Positions 1 to 5,067 of a stretch of 5,067 nucleotides of DNA are shown here, in pieces. Both the position numbers and the translations under genes were made by a program. Origin of the DNA: Solirubrobacteraceae bacterium (GTDB lineage Bacteria > Actinomycetota > Thermoleophilia > Solirubrobacterales > Solirubrobacteraceae); NCBI GenBank assembly GCA_025455895.1, contig JALOLQ010000146.1, forward strand, positions 1-5,067. Direction: 5' to 3'. Positions within the stretch are counted from its first letter, which is position 1; each line of letters begins with the position of its first letter. The notes beneath the pieces are model-generated. The model was given only the letters and a program-made list of their open reading frames with translations. It made no database searches and had not been told where the DNA came from.

Positions 1-58
1 GCTGCGCGTGCGGGAGCTCGAGGTGGTCGAGCGGGGGACCGGGCCGGCGGCGGGGTGA
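1..58 (+). CDS. C-terminal fragment of an upstream gene (5' end outside the window)
   Basis: From base 2 the frame reads LRVRELEVVERGTGPAAG and stops at TGA (56-58). All 18 sense codons end in G or C, as in the confident genes of this window, so I infer the last codons of a real plus-strand gene. The fragment is too short to assign a family. The tRNA gene starts 36 bases after the stop. A minus-strand gene crossing the left edge cannot be excluded. Confidence 0.4.
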   Translation, partial: LRVRELEVVERGTGPAAG

Positions 59-94
59 GCGGGCGATCGTGCCTGTGTCAGACTGCGCCCTCAG

Positions 95-170
95 GCGCCT
101 CTAGCTCAACTGGTTTTAGAGCTTCGGTCTTTTAAACCGAGGGTTCTGGGTTCGAGTCCCAGGGGGCGCA
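95..170 (+). tRNA. tRNA-Lys, anticodon UUU
   Basis: A complete cloverleaf can be drawn by eye. The acceptor stem is 95-101 with 163-169 (GCGCCTC/GGGGCGC, one wobble pair) and the discriminator base is A170. The D stem is 104-107 with 119-122, and its 11-base loop carries the conserved GG at 112-113. The anticodon stem is 124-128 with 136-140 (TCGGT/ACCGA), its loop is CTTTTAA, and the anticodon TTT lies at 131-133. The variable loop has five bases (141-145). The T stem is 146-150 with 158-162 (CTGGG/CCCAG), with loop TTCGAGT. The 3' CCA is not encoded and must be added after transcription. UUU reads AAA and AAG lysine codons. I see no convincing promoter in the 36 bases upstream and no clear terminator directly after the gene. 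Confidence 0.95.
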
Positions 171-193
171 TGTCGTTCCGTCGCGGCGGCACC

Positions 194-232
194 GTCCGAC
201 CCGGATGCGAACATATGTTCGTGGTCCGACCC
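194..232 (+). repeat. 9-bp direct repeat GTCCGACCC flanking the SOS-box palindrome
   Basis: GTCCGACCC occurs at 194-202 and again at 224-232, exactly 30 bp apart. The two copies bracket the 14-bp palindrome at 208-221, with five bases on the left and two on the right. A 30-bp period is close to three helical turns, so both copies would face the same side of the DNA. The role is unknown. The copies could be half-sites of a second regulator or a chance repeat in GC-rich DNA. Confidence 0.5.
208..221. promoter_or_regulatory. LexA/SOS operator (Cheo-box type) upstream of the HNH gene
   Basis: CGAACATATGTTCG is a perfect 14-bp inverted repeat. It fits the symmetric core CGAAC-N4-GTTCG and 13 of 14 positions of the Gram-positive LexA consensus CGAACRNRYGTTYC. 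Mycobacterial boxes are similar (TCGAAC-N4-GTTCGA), but the outer T/A pair is missing here. TATGTT at 214-219 could also serve as an actinobacterial -10 hexamer (TANNNT), which would put the operator on the promoter. I see no good -35. The next gene start is about 80 bases downstream on the plus strand. The motif match is seen in the sequence; binding by LexA is inferred. Confidence 0.7.
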
Positions 233-301
233 CCTGTCCCGCCTCCAGATCCGATCATCCCGAACCCCGGGCGACCCCTGACGGACGACCGCTCCGATGT
301 C

Positions 302-676
302 ATGATGCGCTGCCGCCAGCATGGCGAGTGGCCGCACGGCTACTACGGCGGCCGCTACCGCTGCAAGCGCTGCGCCGGTGAGGCGGTGACCCGGCGCAAC
401 CAGAAGATCAAGCGACTGCTGGTCGAGGAGGCCGGCGGCGCATGCGCGGTCTGCGGATACGCCCGCGCGATCAACAACCTGCACTTCCACCACGTCGACC
501 CGTCCACGAAGCTGTTCGGCCTCAACGGCGGTGCGGGACGCGCGCTGTCCGCGCGCCGGGAGGAGGCCGCCAAGTGCGTCCTCGTCTGCGCCAACTGCCA
601 CGGCGAGATCGAGGCGCGGGTGATCCCCTCGCCGCCCGCCGGGACAACCTGGACCGGCACCCCGCCCCCGCCCTAA
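302..676 (+). CDS. small HNH endonuclease-like zinc protein
   Basis: This 124-residue protein probably cuts nucleic acid with an HNH (beta-beta-alpha metal) fold. An N-terminal zinc-ribbon-like part has C4-x2-H7 and C21-x2-C24, followed by a basic stretch. The HNH part has C48-x2-C51, H63-H64-V-D-P and C96-x2-C99-H100. The four cysteines probably bind a structural zinc, while H64 and H100 are likely active-site residues. The usual middle Asn, normally a few residues before the second CxxC, seems replaced by K91. The tail is proline-rich. The frame is open from the ATG at 170, but that ATG shares its A with the last tRNA base, and the reading up to 301 has about a quarter A/T-ending codons against roughly 6% after 302. 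It also crosses the SOS box, so I start at 302 (305 is also possible). No clear Shine-Dalgarno is visible. Its biological role (defence, toxin, homing or repair) cannot be told from the sequence. Confidence 0.8.
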   Translation: MMRCRQHGEWPHGYYGGRYRCKRCAGEAVTRRNQKIKRLLVEEAGGACAVCGYARAINNLHFHHVDPSTKLFGLNGGAGRALSARREEAAKCVLVCANCHGEIEARVIPSPPAGTTWTGTPPPP

Positions 677-689
677 ATGCCAAAACCTG

Positions 690-697
690 ATCCGGAT
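690..697. promoter_or_regulatory. ATCCGGAT palindrome in the cysH promoter
   Basis: ATCCGGAT is a perfect 8-bp palindrome lying just upstream of the proposed -10, where a repressor of the sulfate operon could sit. The symmetry does not extend outward. I do not recognise it as the site of a known sulfur regulator, and a chance origin is quite possible. Confidence 0.25.
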
Positions 698-699
698 TC

Positions 700-708
700 T
701 GCTATTTT
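700..708 (+). promoter_or_regulatory. extended -10 promoter for leaderless cysH
   Basis: TGC at 700-702 precedes TATTTT at 703-708, which gives an extended -10 of the TGn-TANNNT form. The GTG start of cysH is at 715, six bases after the hexamer, about where transcription should begin. No Shine-Dalgarno sequence lies before the GTG. Together these suggest a leaderless mRNA, which is common in actinobacteria. There is no good -35; the region 17 bases upstream is CCAAAA. The 38-bp gap between the HNH stop and cysH is the most AT-rich spot nearby. Confidence 0.6.
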
Positions 709-714
709 CGCGGC

Positions 715-1470
715 GTGCTGGCCGCCACCCCGACGATCGAGGAGGTCGAGACGACCCGGGCGCTGCAGACCGCCGCGCGCCGCTGGCGCGCCTGGCGCGC
801 CCGCCGGCAGCCGCTCGATCCTGAGAACCCGCCCGACCTCGAGCACCTGAGCGCCGAGGAGGTCGTCGCCTGGGGGCTCGAGCGCTTCCACCCCGGGATC
901 GCGCTCGCCTGCTCGTTCCAGCAGGAGGAATCGGTCCTGCTGGACATCCTCTTCGCCACGCGCTCCGACGCGCGCGCCTTCGCGCTCGACACGCACGTCC
1001 TGTTCCCCGAGACCTACGCGACCTGGGACGCCGTCGAGCGCCGCTACGGCATCACCGTCGAGCGCTTCGAGGGCCCGACGCTCGAGGAGCAGGCCGCGGC
1101 CCACGGCGACGCGCTCTGGGCGCGCGACCCCAACGCCTGCTGCGCGATCCGCAAGGTCGAGCCGCTCGGCCGCGCGCTCGCCGGCCTCGACGCGTGGATC
1201 ACCGGCGTGCGCCGCGAGCAGTCCCCGACGCGCGCGAACGCGCGCAAGGTCGAGTGGGACGCCGCGCACGGCCTGTGGAAGCTCAACCCGCTCGCCGACT
1301 GGACCGAGAAGGACGTCTGGACCCGGATCCACGAGCGCGACCTGCCCTACCACCCGCTTCACGACCAGGGCTACGCGTCGATCGGCTGCACGCACTGCAC
1401 GAAGCCGGGCGCCGGGCGCGAGGGGCGCTGGGCCGACGACGCGAAGACCGAATGCGGGCTGCACGCATGA
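715..1470 (+). CDS. cysH: assimilatory adenylyl-sulfate (APS) reductase, iron-sulfur type
   Basis: CysH reduces activated sulfate to sulfite in the cytoplasm with electrons from thioredoxin. The 251-residue protein has the PP-loop-type nucleotide site at 67-73 (SFQQEES), LDTHVLFPETY at 91-101, TGVRREQS at 163-170 and the C-terminal KTECGLH with catalytic Cys247. The pairs C142-C143 and C225-x2-C228 are the four [4Fe-4S] ligands. This cluster marks enzymes using APS rather than the cluster-free PAPS reductase of E. coli, so EC 1.8.4.10 is most likely. The GTG start is preferred because codons from 718 on are strongly G/C-ending and a -10 element sits at leaderless distance; the first 45 or so residues are variable in the family. 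The gene opens the operon, and its TGA overlaps the cysD ATG as ATGA. Confidence 0.95.
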   Translation: MLAATPTIEEVETTRALQTAARRWRAWRARRQPLDPENPPDLEHLSAEEVVAWGLERFHPGIALACSFQQEESVLLDILFATRSDARAFALDTHVLFPETYATWDAVERRYGITVERFEGPTLEEQAAAHGDALWARDPNACCAIRKVEPLGRALAGLDAWITGVRREQSPTRANARKVEWDAAHGLWKLNPLADWTEKDVWTRIHERDLPYHPLHDQGYASIGCTHCTKPGAGREGRWADDAKTECGLHA

Positions 1471-2396
1471 CCGATCTCGTCGCCGCCCCGCCGCTCGCCG
1501 GCCTCGACGCGCTCGACCTGCTCGAGGCCGAGGCGATCCACATCCTGCGCGAGATCGCCGCCGAGCGCGAGCGCCCGGTGCTGCTCTTCTCCGGCGGCAA
1601 GGACTCGATCGTCCTCCTGCGCCTGGCCGAGAAGGCCTTCCGCCCCGGCCGTTTCCCGTTCCCGGTGATGCACGTCGACACGGGGCACAACTTCCCCGAG
1701 GTCACCGCCTACCGCGACCGGCGCGTCGCCGAACTCGGCGAGAAGCTCGTCGTCGCCTCCGTGCAGGACTCGATCGACGCCGGCCGCGTGCAGGACGTCG
1801 CCGGCCCCGGCTCCTCGCGCAACCGCCTGCAGACTGTGACGCTGCTCGACGCGATCGCCGAGCACCGCTTCGACGCGTGCATCGGCGGCGCGCGCCGCGA
1901 CGAGGAGCGCTCACGCGCGAAGGAGCGCGTCTTCAGCCTGCGCGACGACTTCGGCGGCTGGGACCCGCGCGCGCAGCGCCCCGAGGTCTGGGACCTCTAC
2001 AACGCGCGCGTGCGCCCCGGAGAGCACCTGCGCGTCTTCCCGATCTCGAACTGGACCGAGCTCGACGTGTGGCAGTACGTCGAGCGCGAGGGGCTCGAGC
2101 TGCCGAGCATCTACTTCGCCCACGAGCGCTCGGTCTTCGAGCGCGACGGGATGCTCTACGCGGACGACCCGTTCGTCGAGCGCCACCCCGAGGAACAGCC
2201 GTTCACCACGAGCGTGCGCTACCGGACGGTCGGCGACATGACCTGCACCGGCGCCGTGCGCAGCACCGCCACGACGATCGACGAGGTCGTCGCCGAGATC
2301 GCGGGCACGACGGTCACCGAGCGCGGCGAGACGCGCGCCGACGACCGCGCGACCGAGGCCGCGATGGAAGACCGCAAGCGCGAGGGCTACTTCTGA
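1467..2396 (+). CDS. cysD: sulfate adenylyltransferase (ATP sulfurylase) small subunit
   Basis: CysD forms APS from sulfate and ATP as the catalytic partner of the GTPase CysN. At 309 residues it has the usual family length. Visible motifs are the PP-loop FSGGKDS at 41-47, DTGHNFPE at 71-78, the GGARRDEERSRAKER block at about 140-154, the SNWTELDVW segment at 194-202, and the conserved arginine- and glutamate-rich C-terminus ending KREGYF. The frame stays open well upstream of 1467, through cysH, but the family N-terminus and the ATGA junction fix the start at 1467. There is no good Shine-Dalgarno, so translation probably depends on ribosomes finishing cysH. The TGA shares its A with the cysN ATG. 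No residue I know to be essential is missing. Confidence 0.97.
   Translation: MTDLVAAPPLAGLDALDLLEAEAIHILREIAAERERPVLLFSGGKDSIVLLRLAEKAFRPGRFPFPVMHVDTGHNFPEVTAYRDRRVAELGEKLVVASVQDSIDAGRVQDVAGPGSSRNRLQTVTLLDAIAEHRFDACIGGARRDEERSRAKERVFSLRDDFGGWDPRAQRPEVWDLYNARVRPGEHLRVFPISNWTELDVWQYVEREGLELPSIYFAHERSVFERDGMLYADDPFVERHPEEQPFTTSVRYRTVGDMTCTGAVRSTATTIDEVVAEIAGTTVTERGETRADDRATEAAMEDRKREGYF
2382..2385 (+). promoter_or_regulatory. Shine-Dalgarno sequence for cysN
   Basis: GAGG at 2382-2385 lies inside the end of cysD, ten bases before the cysN ATG at 2396. It supports that start over other start codons in this long open frame and would add to coupling through the TGATG overlap. Confidence 0.5.
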
Positions 2397-3646
2397 TGAC
2401 CGCCCTCCTGCGCCTCGCCACCTGCGGCTCGGTCGACGACGGCAAGTCGACGCTCATCGGCCGCCTGCTGCACGACACGCGCCAGATCGCCGACGACCAG
2501 CTCGAGCACGTGCGCGACGTCTCCGAGCGCCGCGGCGGCGGCGCGCTCGACCTCGCGCTGCTCACCGACGGCCTGCGCGCCGAGCGCGAGCAGGGCATCA
2601 CGATCGACGTCGCCTACCGCTCGTTCATCACCGAGCGCCGGCGCTTCATCCTCGCCGACTGCCCCGGCCACGAGCAGTACACGCGCAACATGGTCACCGG
2701 CGCCTCGACCGCCGACGCGACCGTCGTGCTCATCGACGCGCGCCACGGCGTTCAGGCACAGACCCGCCGCCACATGGCGATCGCCGAGCTGCTGCGCGTC
2801 CCGCACGTGCTCGTCGCGGTGAACAAGATGGACGCCGTCGGCTGGAGCCGAGAGCGCTTCGAGGAGATCGAGGCCGAGGTCGGCCGGGTCGCCGCGGCGC
2901 TCGGCCTGCCGGACGTCGTCTGCGTCCCGGTCAGCGCGCTGCACGGGGACAACGTCGTCGAGCCGTCCGCGCACGCCGCCTGGCACGAGGGCCCGCCGCT
3001 CGTCACGCGGCTCGAGGAGCTGCCGATCGACGGGGCGGACACCGCCGGCCCGCTGCGCCTCCCCGTCCAGCTCGTGACCCGCCCCGAGGGCGAGGCCGGC
3101 GGCGGGCGGCGCTACGCCGGGCGGATCGCGCGCGGCACGGTGCGCCCGGGCGACGCGGTCGTCGTCCTGCCGTCCGGGCGCGAGGCCGTCGTCGAGGCGG
3201 TCGAGACGCTCGACCGCGAGCTCGAGGCCGCCGGCGCGCCGCTCTCGGTCGCGCTGCGCCTGGACCGCGAGGTCGACGTGGCGCGCGGCGACGTGATCTG
3301 CGCCGCGGCCGACGCTCCCGCACCGGCCCGGGAGCTGCAGGCGACCGTCTGCTGGATGCACGAGCGCCCCCTGCACCCCGGCGCCCGGCTGCTCGTCAAG
3401 CACGGCACCCGCACCGTCCGGGCGATCGCCGACGCCGTGCCCGAGCGGCTCGACCTGGAGACCCTCGGCCCGGTGCCCGCGCCCGACGGGCTGCACCTCA
3501 ACGACCTCGGCCACGTGCACCTGCGCCTCGCCGAGCCGGTGATCGCCGACCCCTACGCCGAGTGCCGCGCCACTGGGGCGTTCGTCCTGATCGACGACCA
3601 GTCGAACGCGACGCTCGCCGCCGGCATGGTGCTCAGCGCCGGGTGA
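2396..3646 (+). CDS. cysN: sulfate adenylyltransferase GTPase subunit, without an APS kinase domain
   Basis: CysN is the EF-Tu-like GTPase that couples GTP hydrolysis to APS synthesis by CysD. The 416-residue protein begins almost at the P-loop, GSVDDGKST (11-19). It continues with GITIDVAYR (67-75), DCPGH (88-92), NKMD (143-146) and SAL (190-192), the G1-G5 set. Beta-barrel domains II and III follow, at about 220-300 and 315-416. It is shorter than E. coli CysN (475 residues) but covers all three domains. It ends before any CysC (APS kinase) extension of the NodQ kind. The start is set by TGATG coupling to cysD and by the closeness of the P-loop. The 3' end overlaps the convergent helicase gene by 14 bp, and both stops lie in one hairpin. 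Confidence 0.96.
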   Translation: MTALLRLATCGSVDDGKSTLIGRLLHDTRQIADDQLEHVRDVSERRGGGALDLALLTDGLRAEREQGITIDVAYRSFITERRRFILADCPGHEQYTRNMVTGASTADATVVLIDARHGVQAQTRRHMAIAELLRVPHVLVAVNKMDAVGWSRERFEEIEAEVGRVAAALGLPDVVCVPVSALHGDNVVEPSAHAAWHEGPPLVTRLEELPIDGADTAGPLRLPVQLVTRPEGEAGGGRRYAGRIARGTVRPGDAVVVLPSGREAVVEAVETLDRELEAAGAPLSVALRLDREVDVARGDVICAAADAPAPARELQATVCWMHERPLHPGARLLVKHGTRTVRAIADAVPERLDLETLGPVPAPDGLHLNDLGHVHLRLAEPVIADPYAECRATGAFVLIDDQSNATLAAGMVLSAG

Positions 3647-3651
3647 GCGCC
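3628..3651. terminator. hairpin between convergent genes, containing both stop codons
   Basis: GGTGCTCA (3628-3635) pairs with TGAGCGCC (3644-3651) around an 8-base loop, giving eight pairs with one G-T wobble. The cysN stop (TGA, 3644-3646) pairs exactly with the helicase stop (TCA on this strand, 3633-3635). Neither side has a T-run, so it is not a classical intrinsic terminator. U-less hairpins have been proposed to end transcription in high-GC actinobacteria. Three of the pairs follow automatically from two opposed TGA stops. Confidence 0.4.
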
Positions 3652-5067
3652 TTCAGCAGCAGCTCGCACGAGCGGTCGAGCTGCTCGAGCGTCGCGTCGC
3701 CGACCCGCACGACGCCGGTCTCGCGGTTCAGCCACGCGTTGATCTCCGCGTGCGAGCGCCGGTCGCGGCGGCTCAGCTCGCCGACGAGCCGCTTGCGCTT
3801 GTCGCGCAGGATCGCCCGGCGCTCGTAGGCGGGCAGGCCCGCCGGATCGGGCACCGCGGACGGGAAGGCCGCGAGGTCGACGGGCGCGGGTGCCGCCGCC
3901 ACCGCCGCCGGAGCCGGAGCCGGCGGCCCGAACAGCGCGAGCTGCGACTGCGCGGCCACGTCGGCGGCGACCGGCACGAACTCCAGCGGCGCATCGGGCT
4001 CGCTCTCGCGGCGCACGCGCACCTCGTCGAGCAGCCCGTCCGGCTCCTCGCCCGGGGGACGCAGCACGTGGCGCAGCTCGGTCTCCACCTCCGCCGCGTG
4101 CCGGCGCAGCACCGGATCGGCGGGCAGGTAGACCCAGCTCGGCTCGTTGGTGCGCCCGCGGATCGTGCGCACGAACCGCCCGACGATCTGGCGGAAGATC
4201 AGCGGCGTCTTCGCCGCCGTCGCATAGACCCCGATGCGCAGGCGCGGGATGTCCACGCCCTCGCTCACCATGTTCACCGCGACGATCCACGGGTCGCGCG
4301 ACTCGGTGAAGCGCGCGAGCTTGTCGGCGGCGCGCGCGTCGGTGTGCACGACGACGACCGGGGGCTTGCCCGTCACCTCGCGCAGGACCTTCGCCACCGC
4401 GCGCGCGTGCTCGCCGTCGGCGGTGACGACGAGGCCGCCGGCGTCGCGGTGGCCGTCCGCCCGCAGCCGTGTCAGGCGCTCGTGCGCCTCGCGCAGGATC
4501 CGCGGCAGGCCGTCGGGCAGCTCGACGCTGATCGCCGTGCGGTAGCGCCGCCCGGCCTCGCGCCCCACGAGCGCGTCCTCGAACGATGCCTCGACCACCT
4601 CGTCGCCGCTGCGCCACTGGAGGACCCCGTCGTAGGGGACGAAGGTGACCGGCCGGCAGATCCCGTCGCGCACCGCGTCCGCGTACGTGTACGAGATGTC
4701 CGCCTCGGCCATCCCGTCCGCGTCGTAGCGCACGCCCGGGATCGCCGCCTGGTCGGAGCGGAACGGCGTGCCGGACAGCAGCAGCCAGCGGTCGCGGGCG
4801 GCGCCGAACGCCGCCTCGAAGCCTTCGCCCCAGGCCAGCTCGTCACCGAGGTGGTGGGCCTCGTCGGCGATCACGAGCGTGTCGGGACCCGCCCGGCCGG
4901 CCCAGCGCAGCCCGGCCTGCGCGACGCGCGCGTACGTGACGGCGATGCCGTGGAAGTCGCGCGGGGGACGCGGGTCGTCGGCGCCGGGCTGGAGGTGCAC
5001 GCCGAGCTTCGCCGCGGCCTGCGCCCACTGGCGCGTGAGCGGGCCCGTCGGGCAGATCACCGCGACG
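3633..5067 (-). CDS. superfamily 2 DEAD/DEAH-box helicase, N-terminus cut by the window edge
   Basis: The product is an ATP-dependent nucleic-acid helicase or translocase. Numbering residues from the GTG at 5060, the visible motifs are Ia (ICPTGPLTRQW, 2-12), II (DEAH, 66-69), III (SGTPFRSD, 96-103), IV-like GGLVVTADGEHA (208-219), V (MVSEGVD, 264-270) and VI (QIVGRFVRT, 291-299). That GTG is not the true start: the frame stays open to the edge (VAV before ICPTG), and Walker A (motif I) must lie upstream of it, outside the window. After the core comes an Ala/Pro-rich linker (about 378-394), then a basic C-terminal domain (about 410-475) with a SHAEINAWLNRETG stretch and a DATLEQLDR stretch. 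The layout resembles actinobacterial stand-alone helicases of the SSL2/ResIII type. Its substrate is unknown and DNA repair is only a guess. It converges on cysN. Confidence 0.9.
   Translation of the reverse strand, partial: VAVICPTGPLTRQWAQAAAKLGVHLQPGADDPRPPRDFHGIAVTYARVAQAGLRWAGRAGPDTLVIADEAHHLGDELAWGEGFEAAFGAARDRWLLLSGTPFRSDQAAIPGVRYDADGMAEADISYTYADAVRDGICRPVTFVPYDGVLQWRSGDEVVEASFEDALVGREAGRRYRTAISVELPDGLPRILREAHERLTRLRADGHRDAGGLVVTADGEHARAVAKVLREVTGKPPVVVVHTDARAADKLARFTESRDPWIVAVNMVSEGVDIPRLRIGVYATAAKTPLIFRQIVGRFVRTIRGRTNEPSWVYLPADPVLRRHAAEVETELRHVLRPPGEEPDGLLDEVRVRRESEPDAPLEFVPVAADVAAQSQLALFGPPAPAPAAVAAAPAPVDLAAFPSAVPDPAGLPAYERRAILRDKRKRLVGELSRRDRRSHAEINAWLNRETGVVRVGDATLEQLDRSCELLLKALTRR
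3658..3685. terminator. second inverted repeat just past cysN
   Basis: AGCAGCTCG (3658-3666) and CGAGCTGCT (3677-3685) form a perfect 9-bp stem with a 10-base loop, starting 11 bases after the cysN stop. It lies in the C-terminal codons of the helicase (the SCELLL region), so it may only reflect repeated Leu and Glu codons. No T-run follows. It could help end the cys transcript. Confidence 0.25.

Noticed and set aside
208..221. Palindrome as a tRNA terminator
   Set aside because: It could form only a 5-bp stem with a 4-base loop and no T-run follows. The match to the LexA consensus is a better explanation.
170..301. Upstream extension of the HNH gene to the ATG at 170 or 215
   Set aside because: The reading is proline-rich, about a quarter of its codons end in A or T, its first ATG shares the last tRNA base, and the 215 ATG lies inside the SOS palindrome. 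Coding signal begins at about 302.
106..601. Minus-strand open frames across the tRNA reading GLEPRTLGLKDR or GTRTQNPRFKRPKL
   Set aside because: These are antisense readings of the tRNA-Lys gene, a well-known source of false protein annotations.
150..710. Integrated element using the tRNA 3' end as an attachment site
   Set aside because: I found no second copy of the tRNA 3' end in the window and no integrase. A copy outside the window cannot be excluded.
673..1464. Long minus-strand open frame opposite cysH
   Set aside because: It mirrors strongly supported cysH codons. Long antisense frames are expected at this GC content, and the protein is low-complexity Arg/Ala/Val-rich.
1194..1466. 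N-terminal extension of cysD over cysH
   Set aside because: The extension is an out-of-frame reading of cysH. The ATGA junction and family length support a start at 1467.
2387..3520. 377-codon minus-strand open frame opposite cysN
   Set aside because: It is a shadow of cysN, whose five GTPase motifs are intact. The antisense product shows no recognisable domain.
3553..4617. 354-codon minus-strand frame overlapping the helicase
   Set aside because: It is an alternative frame of the same strand, very rich in Arg, Ala and Gly, while the helicase frame carries ordered motifs.
5058..5060. GTG as the start of the helicase
   Set aside because: The frame continues to the window edge with the expected hydrophobic residues before motif Ia, and motif I must lie further upstream.

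Overview
The window is very GC-rich chromosomal DNA, and third codon positions in the clear genes are almost all G or C. It most resembles a high-GC actinomycete. The HNH protein, the APS-reductase type of CysH and the helicase family recall Thermoleophilia (Solirubrobacterales) and relatives. That placement is inference from family resemblance, not from a search.

Left part (1-710). A few codons of a probable upstream gene end at 58. A complete tRNA-Lys(UUU) follows at 95-170, on the plus strand. Next comes a 131-bp spacer holding a perfect 14-bp palindrome, CGAACATATGTTCG (208-221), which fits the Gram-positive LexA/SOS operator. Downstream is a small HNH-nuclease-like gene, best started at 302. 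This arrangement suggests a damage-inducible nuclease gene beside a tRNA and is the most unusual part of the window.

Middle (700-3646). A compact plus-strand operon, cysH-cysD-cysN, carries assimilatory sulfate reduction. CysD and CysN make ATP sulfurylase (sulfate + ATP to APS, driven by GTP hydrolysis), and CysH is an iron-sulfur APS reductase (APS to sulfite). The genes overlap by 4 bp and 1 bp. No APS kinase (cysC) is present between the genes or fused to cysN, which agrees with direct use of APS. cysH appears to be leaderless: a TGC-TATTTT extended -10 ends six bases before its GTG start.

Right part (3633-5067). A minus-strand superfamily 2 DEAD/DEAH-box helicase gene converges on cysN. 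Its 3' end overlaps cysN by 14 bp, and its 5' end, including the Walker A motif, lies beyond the window. The two TGA stop codons pair with each other within an 8-bp hairpin stem. No mobile element, CRISPR array or rRNA gene was seen, and no stretch over 300 bases lacks a gene.
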